DNA from: Crenobacter oryzisoli
GTDB taxonomy: Bacteria > Pseudomonadota > Gammaproteobacteria > Burkholderiales > Chromobacteriaceae
Assembly: GCF_030385785.1 (NCBI RefSeq)
Contig: NZ_JAUEDK010000005.1
Location: 115,127 to 179,126, forward strand
Length of the DNA stretch: 64,000 nt
Direction: 5' to 3'
Positions 8,822 to 18,155 of this stretch are shown one piece after another. The notes beneath the pieces were generated by a model. The model was not told the origin of the DNA. It worked only from the letters and a program-made list of their open reading frames with translations, and ran no database searches. Every line of letters starts with the position of its first letter. Within the stretch, counting starts at the first letter, position 1. A program made the position numbers and the translations under genes.

Positions 8822-11455
8822 ATGTCTATTCCGATCAAAGCGCTGATCGAGCGCCTGACCCCGACCGCCCGCCAAGCCATCGAACAGGCGGCCAGCCGCG
8901 CGCTGTCGCGCACCCATTTCGAAGTTGAGATTGAGCACGTGCTGCTGGCGCTGCTCGACCAGGACCACAATGCGGCACTGACCGCGCTGCAGGCGCTGGG
9001 CACCGACGTTGGCCGAATCGAACAGGAGCTGGAAGCGGCACTGGACGGCTTCCGCAGCGGTAACAACCGCAACCCAGTGTTGTCCGCCTGGCTGCCAAAG
9101 TGGCTGGAAAAGGCCTGGCTGCTGGCCAGCGCTGAAATGAACCAGGACACGGTATCGACGCTCGACCTGCTGCTGGCGCTGTGGCGTGACGAGGCGCTGC
9201 GTGGTGCGGTGCAAGCCAGCTCCGCCAGCCTGGTACGCCAGGACGCTGGCCGAATCCAGGGCGGTTATGCCGCGCTTCGCCAGCACGGCGGTGAGCCGGG
9301 CAATGTCGCACCGGACACCGATGCGGCGGCCGAGGCACCCGCCGCCCCGCAGGGCGAGGCCGGCCGCAAGCGCGGCAGCCCGGCGCTCGACAAGTACACC
9401 ATCGACCTGACCGCCCAGGCCCGCGCCGGCAAGCTCGACTTGGTACTGGGTCGCGATGTCGAGATCCGCCAGATGATCGACATCCTGATGCGCCGCCGCC
9501 AGAACAACCCGATCCTGACCGGCGAACCGGGCGTGGGCAAGACCGCGGTGGTCGAGGGCCTGGCGCGCAAGATCGTCGAAGGCCAGGTACCGCCGGTGCT
9601 GGCCGGCGTCTGCTTGCGCACGCTGGACCTGGGCCTGCTGCAGGCCGGTGCCAGCGTGAAGGGCGAGTTCGAGAACCGGCTGCGCCAGGTGATCGACGAG
9701 GTGAAGGCCAGCCCGGTGCCGATCATCCTGTTCATCGACGAGGCACACACCCTGATCGGCGCCGGCGGCGCGGCCGGCCAGAACGATGCGGCCAACCTGC
9801 TGAAACCGGCGCTGGCGCGCGGCGAGCTGCGCACCATCGCCGCCACCACCTGGGCCGAGTACAAGAAGTACTTCGAGAAGGACGCCGCCCTCGCCCGCCG
9901 CTTCCAGGTGGTCAAGGTCGAGGAGCCGGCCCCCGAGGTGGCAGTGCAGATGGTGCGCGGCGTGACCGGCGCGATGGCCGAACACCACAAGGTGGAGATC
10001 CTCAACGAGGCGGTCGCCGCCGCGGTGCATCTGTCCAGCCGTTACATCACCGGCCGCCAACTGCCGGACAAGGCGATCAGCGTGCTCGACACCGCCTGCG
10101 CCCGCGTGGCGCTGTCGCGCGCCGGCAAGCCGGGCCCGATCGAAGACGTGTCGGTGCTGATCGCCAATATCGATCGCGAGATCGCCGCGCTGCAGCGCGA
10201 GGAAGGCCACGCCGAGCGCATCGCCGAACTGGAGGCGCGCCGCGTCGAGCTGCAGGCCGATCTGGACCAGCTGCACGCGGCCTGGGAGGCGCAGCAGAAG
10301 CTGGTCGACGAGATCGATGCGCTCAAGCAAGGCGACGCCAAGCCGGCCAAGGGCAAGAAGGCCAGCCCGCTGCAGAGCAGGCGCAAAGAGCTGCGCGCGC
10401 TGCAGAAGACCCAGCCGCTGGCGTTCGAGTGCGTGGACGAGAGCGTGATCGCCGACGTGATCTCGGGCTGGACCGGCATCCCGCTGGGCCGCATGGTCAG
10501 CAACGAGCTGGCGCAGGTGCAACGCCTGGCTGCGCTGTTGGCCGAACGGGTGATCGGCCAGGACCACGCGCTGGCGCAGATCGCCGAGCGGGTGCAGATC
10601 GCCAAGGCCAATCTGGAGGACCCGGGCAAGCCCAAGGGCGTGTTCCTGCTGGTGGGCCCGTCCGGTGTCGGCAAGACCGAGACCGCGCTGGCGTTGGCCG
10701 AATCGCTGTACGGTGGCGAGCGCAATCTGATCACCATCAATATGTCGGAATACCAGGAGGCGCACAGCGTGTCCGGCCTGAAGGGCTCGCCGCCGGGCTA
10801 TGTCGGCTACGGCGAGGGCGGCGTGCTGACCGAAGCGGTGCGCCGCAAGCCGTACTCGGTGGTGCTGCTGGACGAGGTGGAAAAGGCGCATCCGGACGTG
10901 CTGGAGCTGTTCTTCCAGGTGTTCGACAAGGGCGTGCTGGAGGACAGCGAAGGTCGCGAGGTGGACTTCAAGAACACTATCATCCTGCTGACCTCGAACA
11001 CCGGCACCGATCTGGTAATGCGAGCCTGCGAGCACGGCGTGACGGTGGAAGGCGAAACCCGCGAGCCGAGCGCCGAGGACCTGGTCGAGATCCTTCGGCC
11101 GACCTTGCAGAACACCTTCAAGCCGGCCTTCCTCGGCCGCCTGACCATCGTGCCCTACTTCCCGATCGGCGACGAAGTGCTGCGCCAGATCGTCGCGCTG
11201 AAGCTCGACAAGATCCGCCGCCGCATCGCCGCCAACCACGGCGCCCAGGTCGACTTCCCGGACGAGTTGGCCGAACAGCTGGCCAGCCGCTGCCTGGACG
11301 TGGACAGCGGTGCGCGCGATGCCGATGCCATCCTTACCCGCACGTTGCTGGCGCGCATCTCCAGCGATCTGCTGGCACGGATGGCCAGTGGCAAGCCGGT
11401 GAAGAAGATCGCCGTCGCGCTCAAGGGCGAGGAACTGAAAGTGCGCCTGAGCTGA
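8822..11455 (+). CDS. tssH: T6SS sheath-recycling AAA+ ATPase TssH (ClpV)
   Basis: ClpV disassembles the contracted TssBC sheath. The 877-residue protein has an N-domain, two AAA+ modules and a middle coiled coil. The first Walker A (GEPGVGKT) is near residue 234, with FIDEAHTLIGAGG as its Walker B region. The second (GPSGVGKT) is near residue 612, followed by LLDEVEKAHPDVLELFFQV. The coiled-coil middle domain spans about residues 445-545 (IAELEARRVELQADLDQL). The preferred start is the ATG at 8822 (MSIPIKALIERLTPTAR); an in-frame ATG at 8798 gives 8 extra residues unlike the family. Length and GAGG pore-loop context separate it from housekeeping ClpB. Confidence 0.97.
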   Translation: MSIPIKALIERLTPTARQAIEQAASRALSRTHFEVEIEHVLLALLDQDHNAALTALQALGTDVGRIEQELEAALDGFRSGNNRNPVLSAWLPKWLEKAWLLASAEMNQDTVSTLDLLLALWRDEALRGAVQASSASLVRQDAGRIQGGYAALRQHGGEPGNVAPDTDAAAEAPAAPQGEAGRKRGSPALDKYTIDLTAQARAGKLDLVLGRDVEIRQMIDILMRRRQNNPILTGEPGVGKTAVVEGLARKIVEGQVPPVLAGVCLRTLDLGLLQAGASVKGEFENRLRQVIDEVKASPVPIILFIDEAHTLIGAGGAAGQNDAANLLKPALARGELRTIAATTWAEYKKYFEKDAALARRFQVVKVEEPAPEVAVQMVRGVTGAMAEHHKVEILNEAVAAAVHLSSRYITGRQLPDKAISVLDTACARVALSRAGKPGPIEDVSVLIANIDREIAALQREEGHAERIAELEARRVELQADLDQLHAAWEAQQKLVDEIDALKQGDAKPAKGKKASPLQSRRKELRALQKTQPLAFECVDESVIADVISGWTGIPLGRMVSNELAQVQRLAALLAERVIGQDHALAQIAERVQIAKANLEDPGKPKGVFLLVGPSGVGKTETALALAESLYGGERNLITINMSEYQEAHSVSGLKGSPPGYVGYGEGGVLTEAVRRKPYSVVLLDEVEKAHPDVLELFFQVFDKGVLEDSEGREVDFKNTIILLTSNTGTDLVMRACEHGVTVEGETREPSAEDLVEILRPTLQNTFKPAFLGRLTIVPYFPIGDEVLRQIVALKLDKIRRRIAANHGAQVDFPDELAEQLASRCLDVDSGARDADAILTRTLLARISSDLLARMASGKPVKKIAVALKGEELKVRLS

Positions 11456-11468
11456 GGAGCCGTCTGCC

Positions 11469-12923
11469 ATGTGGAAACTACTGGGACTGTTCATCGCGCT
11501 GCTGATCGGCTGGTGGGGCACGCTGTGGCTGGGCCTGCCGCTGAGCTGGCAGCGCATCAGCCCGACCGCCCTGTTGGCGCTGCATCTGGCCCCGCCGGTG
11601 CTGCTGCTGGCCGCCTGGCGGCTGTGGCTGCGCTGGCGGGAAAAGCGCCAGGAGGAAGAGGCGCAGGCCGCCGAGACAAAGGCCGAGGCCGATCGCCAGG
11701 CCCAGCGCGACGCGGCCCGGGCACGACACCAGCAGGCGCTCGACGAGCGACGCGTCGGCGTCGCCTGCCGCTGGCTGTGGAGTCGCGCCCTGCCCGCCAA
11801 GGAAGCCCCCGCCTGGCTCGGCGAGGTGGTAGACGGCTGCAACTGGTCGGTGCTGGAAGCCGACGAGCTGGAGCCAGACGAGGTGCTGACCGCGCTGTCC
11901 CCACACCTGAGCGAGCTGTTCGCCGAGCTGTATGCCACCGCGCCGGGCACTGCCTGGCTGCCGCTCTATTTCGAGGCGATCCCGAGCCAGAGCGGCATCG
12001 AGCAGCTGGAAACGCTGCGCCAGCTGCAGCAGCAGGTCTTGGCCGAACAGCTGCCGGACGAGCGGCTACCGGCGCAGCGCGACTGCCGCTTCCTGCCCGG
12101 CACCGGGCCGCTGGCCAACCGCATCCAGCAAGTGCTGCAGCAGGATCCGGCGCTGCCGGGCCTGGTGGTGCTGGCGGCCGATGCACCGCTGGCGCTGCTG
12201 GACGAGGGGGACGACTGGGGCGAGCCGGCCCCGGCGGTGCAGCAGGCTCGTCGCTGGCAGGGCCAGCCCGGCGCCGCGATCAGCGCCCTGCTGTTCCTGC
12301 GCCAGAGCCTGCCCGACCCGGCTGAGCCGGAGGCGATCGATGCGGACCAGACCGACCCCTACCAGCCCTATTGGGAGAAACCGCTCACCGACCAGGGCGG
12401 CAGCTGGGGCGGCGTGCCGCCGCGCTGGCAAGCGTCCTTGGCCGAACTGCCGAGCCTGGCCGAGCTGCGCCTGGCCGAATCGACCGAGATCACCGAGCAG
12501 AAGGGCCTGGCCCGACAGATCCAGCCGCTGCTCGACAACGCGCTGGTCAACGCCACCCTGCTCGACTACCCGTTCAGCGAGGACGAGCGCGACCCGGCCG
12601 TCGACCAGGCGGAAACACTGGCCTGGCTGGTGCACAACAGCGGCGACGCCGATGTCGGCGGCCACCGGCTAGCGGCAGTGGCCACGGCGCTGAGCCACCA
12701 CGCGGTGGAACTGAACCCGATCGACGAGGCCAGCAACAGCGTGCGCGAATGGGGCGATGTCGGCGCGGCTGCGCCGGTGTTGCTCTACAGCATCGCGGTG
12801 TCGCACAGCGCCCGGCTGGAGGCGCCCGCCGTGCTGGCCCACTTCGACCCGCAACACCTCAACCTCGGCTTGGTGCGCCCCGTCGCCGCGCCGCCGGAAC
12901 CCGCAGAGGAGCAAGCCGCATGA
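11469..12923 (+). CDS. T6SS-locus inner-membrane protein of unknown function
   Basis: The 484-residue product is not recognised with confidence. It begins with two hydrophobic segments (about residues 2-25 and 34-56), then a charged helical stretch rich in E, A, Q and R (about 57-95), then a ~380-residue soluble part. Near the C-terminus, WGDVGAAAPVLLYSIAVSHSA is reminiscent of the GDxGAA stretch of thiolase-fold (ketoacyl-synthase-like) proteins, but no catalytic triad is evident. It sits between tssH and the PAAR gene and its TGA overlaps the PAAR ATG (ATGA), so it is co-translated with the tip protein. A role in tip or baseplate assembly at the membrane is only a guess. Confidence 0.6.
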   Translation: MWKLLGLFIALLIGWWGTLWLGLPLSWQRISPTALLALHLAPPVLLLAAWRLWLRWREKRQEEEAQAAETKAEADRQAQRDAARARHQQALDERRVGVACRWLWSRALPAKEAPAWLGEVVDGCNWSVLEADELEPDEVLTALSPHLSELFAELYATAPGTAWLPLYFEAIPSQSGIEQLETLRQLQQQVLAEQLPDERLPAQRDCRFLPGTGPLANRIQQVLQQDPALPGLVVLAADAPLALLDEGDDWGEPAPAVQQARRWQGQPGAAISALLFLRQSLPDPAEPEAIDADQTDPYQPYWEKPLTDQGGSWGGVPPRWQASLAELPSLAELRLAESTEITEQKGLARQIQPLLDNALVNATLLDYPFSEDERDPAVDQAETLAWLVHNSGDADVGGHRLAAVATALSHHAVELNPIDEASNSVREWGDVGAAAPVLLYSIAVSHSARLEAPAVLAHFDPQHLNLGLVRPVAAPPEPAEEQAA

Positions 12924-13183
12924 AACCCGCCATCCGTTTGGGCGACCCGACCAGCCACGGCGGCAGCGTGGTCAGCGCCGCGTCCAGCACCACGCTGTTC
13001 GGCAAGCCGGTGGCCTGCGTGGGCGACAAGGTGTCCTGCCCGCAGCAGGGCCACAGCAACTGCACCATCGTCGAGGGCGACTCGACCTGGCTGGTCGGCG
13101 GCAAGCCGGTGGCGCTGGACGGCCACAAGACCAGCTGCGGCGCGGCGCTGATCTCGACGCTGCCCGAAGTCAGCAGCGGCTGA
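12920..13183 (+). CDS. PAAR-domain T6SS tip protein
   Basis: PAAR proteins cap the VgrG spike and sharpen the needle. This 87-residue stand-alone PAAR begins KPAIRLGDPTSHGGSV and shows the repeated pattern of the family: GKPVACVGDKVSCPQQGHSN, then GGKPVALDGHKTSCGAAL, with His and Cys residues that bind the tip metal ion. No toxin extension is attached. It overlaps the preceding membrane-protein gene by four bases (ATGA), and 45 bases separate it from tssA. Confidence 0.95.
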   Translation: MKPAIRLGDPTSHGGSVVSAASSTTLFGKPVACVGDKVSCPQQGHSNCTIVEGDSTWLVGGKPVALDGHKTSCGAALISTLPEVSSG

Positions 13184-13228
13184 GCCCGTGGCTTCGCTCC
13201 TCCTATCACGACAGGCAAGCTTAGAACG

Positions 13229-14323
13229 ATGGACAATCTAGAAGACAAATTCACCACCCTGATGTCGCCGATCTCGGCCGATCAACCGGCCGGCGCAGAC
13301 CTGAATTACTCGCCGCTGTTCGACCAGATCCGCGAAGCGCGGCGTAGCGACGACCCGTCGCTGGCGCAAGGGGAATGGGAGCAGGAACTGAAGGTGGCCG
13401 AATGGCCCAAGGTGATCCGGCTGATCGAGGATGCCCTCGCTACCCAGAGCAAGGACCTACAGCTGGTGGTGTGGTACATAGAGGCGCTGTGCCACACCCG
13501 CGGCTTCGACGGCGTGTGCTTCGGCCTCGACATCCTCGACACCTGGCTCGAACACTATTGGGTCAACGGCTATCCGGAGTTCGACCCTCACGACCTGGAC
13601 GAGCGCATCGGCAAGCTGGAATGGCTGAACAGCCAGCTGAGCCTGGCCTTGCACCGTGTGCCGCTGACTGCCCTGCATCACGGCGGCTATTGCTGGAACG
13701 ACTGGCAGCAGTCGCGCGAGGTGGAAAACCTCGGCTTGAAGAACGCCGAGGCGCGTGAGAAGGCGATCGCCGAGGGCAAGCTGTCCGGTGAGCTGTTCGA
13801 CAAGAGCGCCACCGCCTCGGGCGCGACCTGGTACCAGGAACTCGCCCAACTGATCGACAGCGCCCAGCATGCCTACCAACGGCTGGACAGCCGGGTGGTC
13901 GAGCGTTTCGGCGACGATGCGCCGAGCCTGTCCGAGCTGCGCAAGGCGCTGAGCGACTGCCAGGACGTGATCACCCGCCTGCTGCAACAGACCGGCGGCG
14001 CCAAGCCGGCGGCCGCCGCTGCCACAGCCCCAACCGACTCGAGCAAGAAAGCCGCCATGCCGTCCTCTCCAGTCGCCGCCGCCCATGCCGCCTCGACGCC
14101 AATCGCGTCCGGCCCGATCGCCAGCCGCACCGATGCGGTGCGGATGCTGGGCGAGGTGGCGCGCTATTTCCGCACCAACGAGCCGCACAGCCCGGTTGCG
14201 CTGTTAGCCGAACGGGCAGCACGCTGGGCCGAAATGAGCCTGGAGGACTGGCTGCAGCATGTGATCAAGGACGACTCGACGCTGCACCAGTTGCAGGAGC
14301 TGCTGGACGTGAAATCCAACTGA
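13229..14323 (+). CDS. tssA: T6SS cap/assembly protein TssA
   Basis: TssA organises baseplate and sheath assembly. The 364-residue protein has the ImpA N-terminal domain ([20 protein letters not shown], then [20 protein letters not shown] and [20 protein letters not shown] at about residues 10-130), a proline/alanine-rich linker (about 250-290), and a C-terminal helical domain with [20 protein letters not shown] (about 298-317). It is the last gene of the T6SS block on this strand and is followed within 25 bases by a strong hairpin. Confidence 0.95.
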   Translation: MDNLEDKFTTLMSPISADQPAGADLNYSPLFDQIREARRSDDPSLAQGEWEQELKVAEWPKVIRLIEDALATQSKDLQLVVWYIEALCHTRGFDGVCFGLDILDTWLEHYWVNGYPEFDPHDLDERIGKLEWLNSQLSLALHRVPLTALHHGGYCWNDWQQSREVENLGLKNAEAREKAIAEGKLSGELFDKSATASGATWYQELAQLIDSAQHAYQRLDSRVVERFGDDAPSLSELRKALSDCQDVITRLLQQTGGAKPAAAAATAPTDSSKKAAMPSSPVAAAHAASTPIASGPIASRTDAVRMLGEVARYFRTNEPHSPVALLAERAARWAEMSLEDWLQHVIKDDSTLHQLQELLDVKSN

Positions 14324-14347
14324 GCGGCCACCCGGACCGGGTCCACG

Positions 14348-14378
14348 ACAAACGGCAGCCCCAGGGGCTGCCGTTTGT
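14348..14378. terminator. Bidirectional terminator between tssA and curA-like gene
   Basis: A perfect 15-bp inverted repeat (ACAAACGGCAGCCCC / GGGGCTGCCGTTTGT) sits between two convergent genes, with T-rich bases following on the + strand (TTATT) and the A-rich arm giving T on the other strand. It can serve both tssA (+) and the oxidoreductase gene (minus). Confidence 0.85.
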
Positions 14379-14407
14379 TATTCGGCCGACGTTGAAACTG
14401 TCCCGCC

Positions 14408-15436
14408 CTACGCCCGCACCAGCAGCTTGCCGAGGTTGCGTCCCTCGAACAGACTGCCCAGCGCCGCCGGCAGCTGCTCGAAGCCGTCGACGAGGGTTTC
14501 CTCGAACACGATCTCGCCGTTCTTCACCCAAGGCGCCACCTGGGCGACCATCTCCGGCATGCGGAGCAGGAAGTCGCGAGCCAGGATGCCTTGGATGGTG
14601 GCGCGCTGGAACAGCATATGCTGCAGGAAGCGCGGCGCCAGGTCCGGCGTGTCGAGGCCGCCGTCGTACTGGCTGATCGCCCCGCAGATCACGATGCGGG
14701 CGCGGCGCTTGATCAGCGGGATCACCGCGTCGGTGACGCGCCCGCCAACATTGTCGAAATACACATCCACCCCACCGCTGACGCGCTGGATCTCGGCGGC
14801 GAGGCCCTCGACATCGGCGAACGCCTTGTAGTCGACCGCAGCGTCGAGGCCCAGCCGTTCGGTCAGGAAGCGACACTTGTCGGCGCCGCCGGCGATGCCG
14901 ACGACCTTGCAGCCGGCGCGCTTGCCGAATTGCGCCACCAGCGAGCCGACCGCCCCGGCCGCACCGGATACCACCAGCGTGTCGCCTGGGCGCGGCCGTC
15001 CGGCCTCCATCAACCCAAACCAGGCGGTGCGCCCCGGCATGCCCAGCACGCCCAGCGCGGTGGTCACCGGTGCCTGTGCCGGGTCCAGCTTGGTCAGCTC
15101 GTTGGCGTGGCACTTCGCGTAAAGCTGCCAGCCGTTATAGCCGTACACCCAGTCTCCCTCGGCGAATCGCTCGCTCGCCGACGCCACCACCCGGCCGACC
15201 ACGCCCCCCTGCTGCACGATGTCGAGCGGGTGCGGCACGTCGTAGGTGTCGCGCTGGTGCTGCTGGATGCGCATATACGGATCGACACTAAAATAGTGCG
15301 CCTGGACGATCACTTCATTGTGGGCCAGCGCGGCGGAGAGCTGGCTCTCGCGCAGCTCGTAGTGCTCGGGGCCGACCCGGCCCTCCGGGCGTTTGACGTA
15401 GAACCACTGACGGTTGACAAAGGATGGCGCGTTCAT
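14408..15436 (-). CDS. CurA-like NADP-dependent MDR oxidoreductase
   Basis: This is a 342-residue medium-chain dehydrogenase/reductase without zinc ligands, of the CurA / leukotriene B4 12-hydroxydehydrogenase-like group, which reduces alpha,beta-unsaturated carbonyls with NADPH. Visible signs are the N-terminal RPEGRVGPEHYEL region, VDPYMRIQQ, the Rossmann motif VVSGAAGAVGSLVAQFGK (about residues 155-172) and VDVYFDNVGG. It is divergent from a LysR regulator 93 bases away, which probably controls it. The substrate cannot be told from sequence. Confidence 0.88.
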   Translation of the reverse strand: MNAPSFVNRQWFYVKRPEGRVGPEHYELRESQLSAALAHNEVIVQAHYFSVDPYMRIQQHQRDTYDVPHPLDIVQQGGVVGRVVASASERFAEGDWVYGYNGWQLYAKCHANELTKLDPAQAPVTTALGVLGMPGRTAWFGLMEAGRPRPGDTLVVSGAAGAVGSLVAQFGKRAGCKVVGIAGGADKCRFLTERLGLDAAVDYKAFADVEGLAAEIQRVSGGVDVYFDNVGGRVTDAVIPLIKRRARIVICGAISQYDGGLDTPDLAPRFLQHMLFQRATIQGILARDFLLRMPEMVAQVAPWVKNGEIVFEETLVDGFEQLPAALGSLFEGRNLGKLLVRA

Positions 15437-15529
15437 GGACTGCTCCGGGATAGGAATATGGCCGCTATCGTGCTAGATTTTCATGAACTTTTGTTCAATC
15501 AATTTTCAATAAAACAGTCTCAAAAAGAC

Positions 15530-16456
15530 ATGATAGACCTGAGCTGCCTGCAACACTTTCTGGTGGTCGCCCGCCAGCCCAGCCTCGCCGCAGCGGCCGA
15601 GGAGTTGTGCCTGACACCGAGCGCGATCTCAAAGTCGCTGCGCCGACTCGAAACGCAACTGGCGACCACGCTGTTCGACCGCGAAGGCCGCGCACTGCGG
15701 CTGAACAGCGACGGCCAGCGGCTGCTAGAAAAAGCGGTACCCCTGCTGGCTGCCGCCTCCCAACTGCACGCCGACTTCGCAGGGGAACCGGATAGCTTCA
15801 AGTGCCGGCTGGTAGGGCCGGCATTGCTGCAACTGCGCTGGGGACAGCAGCTGGCCACACACCTTGCCGAGTGCCATCCACTGGCAGCGATAAGCTTCGA
15901 TGTGATGGACGAATCCGCGGCACTGGCTGCGGTGCTGTCCGGCGACGCGGACCTGGCGCTGGTCACGTTGACCGAAGGGCGCCGGCCCGACGCGCGGCTG
16001 AGCACTCGCCCGCTTGGCGAGACCGAGTTCCGCGTCGCACTCGGCGCTCGCCACCCGCTGGCCGGAGCGGTGAGTGCCCCGCTCGCTACCGTGCTGCAGC
16101 ACGACTTTGTTGCCCCTATCCACCCGCCGTTCGCGTCGCTCGACGGGGAACCCGCCACTGACGGTTGGCGTGATGACCTGTTTCCCCGGAAGATACGCTA
16201 CCGCAGCGACGACGCGCTGTTGACCCGTGAACTGTTAGCCAACGGCCGAGCGCTCGCCTACCTGCCCGACTATCTGATCGCCTCGCTGGGCCTCGCTATC
16301 CTGTCGATCCCGGATTGCCCGTACCGCTGCCACCAGCAAGTGATGCTGGTGCGACGACGCCAGCCGGCGGCCAGCTGGATCGCTCCATTTGCCGATTCGG
16401 CCGCGTTTACCCCTGCGCCAGCGCTTGCGTGTGGTGGTGCAAATGGTCCTCGATGA
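15530..16456 (+). CDS. LysR-family transcriptional regulator
   Basis: The 308-residue protein has a LysR winged-helix domain at its N-terminus (LQHFLVVARQPSLAAAAEEL, TPSAISKSLRRLETQLATTLFDR) and an effector-binding domain after about residue 90. The start at 15530 (MIDLSCLQHF) is chosen because the helix-turn-helix then sits at the usual distance; the much longer upstream frame runs antisense through the divergent oxidoreductase. The 3' end overlaps the remains of fghA on the other strand, and the last ~17 residues are low-complexity (A, P, G), so its C-terminus may have been altered by the same decay event. Confidence 0.9.
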   Translation: MIDLSCLQHFLVVARQPSLAAAAEELCLTPSAISKSLRRLETQLATTLFDREGRALRLNSDGQRLLEKAVPLLAAASQLHADFAGEPDSFKCRLVGPALLQLRWGQQLATHLAECHPLAAISFDVMDESAALAAVLSGDADLALVTLTEGRRPDARLSTRPLGETEFRVALGARHPLAGAVSAPLATVLQHDFVAPIHPPFASLDGEPATDGWRDDLFPRKIRYRSDDALLTRELLANGRALAYLPDYLIASLGLAILSIPDCPYRCHQQVMLVRRRQPAASWIAPFADSAAFTPAPALACGGANGPR

Positions 16457-16896
16457 AGCTCGCGACGAAGCAGTGCCGTGATCGTAGCCGGCATGATAAT
16501 GCAGCATCAGGGCTGACCGGCCTCAAGGCAGGCATCCTCGAATAGCTCGGGCTTGAGATAAATGGCGGATCAGCTCGCAGGTATCGTGCTGAGTCCAACT
16601 GACCTTATCGTCGCCCAGATAAGCCACAAACGCCTTCTGTCCCCAAGGCCACCGAGTCGGGGCGACCAGTGCAACGCCCAATTCGGCGGCATAGCGCTGA
16701 GCACTGGCCTTGATCGCGAAAATCTCCTCGCTGCAGGTCAAGCCGGGGCGAGGTAGAACAGAGCCGGCACCACTCTCTGACGCGCCTGCGGCAGCAGGTA
16801 GACGGCAAAGTGCATCGGCAGGTCGATAATGGTCGAGTCGTGCAGCGAGAAACACTGCACACCGCCGAGGCAGCGGTGTTCACAGGGCAGTTTCAT
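16407..16896 (-). pseudogene. fghA: Decayed S-formylglutathione hydrolase gene
   Basis: The family fingerprint is readable in three frames on the minus strand. An intact AGGAGG site and ATG at 16896 open an N-terminal part with MHFAVYLLPQA. After a frameshift comes LTCSEEIFAIKASAQRYAAE and GVALVAPT, then directly PWGQKAFVAYLGDDKVSW, LFEDACLEAGQP, LMLHYHAGYDH and, in another frame, FIEDHLHHHTQALAQG. Roughly 120 residues between VAPT and PWGQKAF are missing, including the GxSxG nucleophile region. The enzyme would hydrolyse S-formylglutathione made by FrmA, directly upstream. It cannot be functional. Confidence 0.85.
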
Positions 16897-16905
16897 CCTA
16901 CCTCC

Positions 16906-18012
16906 TCAGAACAGCACCACCGAACGGATCGACTCGCCGCGCTCCATCAAGTCGAAGCCGTCGTTGATCTGCGCGAGCGTCAGCCTATGGGTAATCAGCT
17001 CGTCGATGTGAATCTTGCCGTCCATATACCAGTCGACGATTTTCGGCACGTCGGTACGGCCGCGCGCACCGCCGAATGCAGTCCCCTTCCAGACGCGGCC
17101 GGTGACCAGTTGGAACGGCCGGGTGCTGATCTCCTCGCCGGCGCCAGCCACGCCGATCACGATCGACTGCCCCCAGCCCTTGTGACAACACTCCAGCGCT
17201 TGGCGCATCGTACTCACATTGCCGATGCACTCGAACGAATAGTCGGCACCGCCATCGGTCAGTTGCACGATCGTATCGACGACGTTGTCGACCTTGTTGG
17301 GGTCGATGAAGTCGGTCATGCCGAACTGCCTCGCGAGCGCTTCACGGCGCGGATTGATGTCTATCCCGATGATCCGGTCCGCGCCGACCATCCTGGCGCC
17401 CTGGATCACGTTCAGGCCGATGCCGCCGAGGCCGAACACCACCACGTTCGCCCCCGCCTCGACTTTGGCGGTGAACAGCACCGCGCCGATGCCGGTGGTC
17501 ACGCCGCAACCGATGTAGCAGACCGTGTCGAATGGCGCGTCATCGCGAATCTTCGCCAGCGCGATCTCCGGCACCACGGTGTAGTTCGCGAAGGTCGACG
17601 TGCCCATATAGTGGAACAGCGGCCTGCCATCGATGGAGAAACGCGACGTGCCGTCCGGCATCACGCCGCGCCCCTGGGTGGCGCGGATCGCCTGGCACAG
17701 ATTGGTCTTGCGCGACAGACAGAATTTGCACTGCCGGCATTCCGGTGTATAAAGCGGAATCACATGGTCGCCCGGTTTCAAGCTGCCCACGCCATCCCCC
17801 ACTTCCAATACCACGCCGGCACCCTCGTGACCGAGAATCGCCGGGAACAGCCCCTCCGGGTCGGCGCCGGACAGGGTGTACCAGTCGGTGTGGCAGATGC
17901 CGGAGGCCTTCACCTCGACCAGCACCTCTCCGGTGCGCGGTCCTTCCAGGTCGACCTCTTCGATGGTCAACGGGGCGCCTGCCTGCCAGGCAACGGCAGC
18001 TTTGGTCTTCAT
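16906..18012 (-). CDS. frmA: S-(hydroxymethyl)glutathione dehydrogenase / class III alcohol dehydrogenase
   Basis: FrmA oxidises the glutathione adduct of formaldehyde to S-formylglutathione with NAD+. The 368-residue length is typical. Catalytic-zinc ligands are visible in [13 protein letters not shown] and LGHEGAGVV; the four structural-zinc cysteines are in [15 protein letters not shown]. The coenzyme motif is [16 protein letters not shown] strong ribosome site (AAGGAG) precedes the ATG. The downstream partner fghA is a pseudogene, so this copy of the formaldehyde pathway is incomplete unless another hydrolase is encoded elsewhere. Confidence 0.96.
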   Translation of the reverse strand: MKTKAAVAWQAGAPLTIEEVDLEGPRTGEVLVEVKASGICHTDWYTLSGADPEGLFPAILGHEGAGVVLEVGDGVGSLKPGDHVIPLYTPECRQCKFCLSRKTNLCQAIRATQGRGVMPDGTSRFSIDGRPLFHYMGTSTFANYTVVPEIALAKIRDDAPFDTVCYIGCGVTTGIGAVLFTAKVEAGANVVVFGLGGIGLNVIQGARMVGADRIIGIDINPRREALARQFGMTDFIDPNKVDNVVDTIVQLTDGGADYSFECIGNVSTMRQALECCHKGWGQSIVIGVAGAGEEISTRPFQLVTGRVWKGTAFGGARGRTDVPKIVDWYMDGKIHIDELITHRLTLAQINDGFDLMERGESIRSVVLF

Positions 18013-18112
18013 GATCTGGACTCCTTAAGTGAACGGTACGCGCGTGGCCTTCGATACACTCGGCATCGCGACTGCGCCCTATCGGCTTTTCAGGACTCCA
18101 GACCAATAAAGC

Positions 18113-18141
18113 AAAACGGCAGGCGCTTTGCCTGCCGTTTT
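18113..18141 (-). terminator. Terminator downstream of wzz-like gene
   Basis: A perfect 12-bp stem (AAAACGGCAGGC / GCCTGCCGTTTT) with a 5-base loop lies 15 bases after the wzz-like stop on the minus strand, followed by a T-rich tract. It also has the A/T symmetry of a two-way terminator. Confidence 0.8.
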
Positions 18142-18155
18142 CTCGTTCACCTGAT

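Noticed and set aside
8768..11950. Very long open frame (about 1060 codons) on the minus strand opposite tssH
   Set aside because: It mirrors the codon structure of the GC-rich tssH gene; its translation is low in variety (Ala, Gln, Leu, Arg, His) and matches no domain. tssH itself is certain.
14591..15529. N-terminal extension of the LysR gene through the curA-like gene
   Set aside because: The LysR helix-turn-helix fits a start at 15530; the upstream part is antisense to a clear oxidoreductase.
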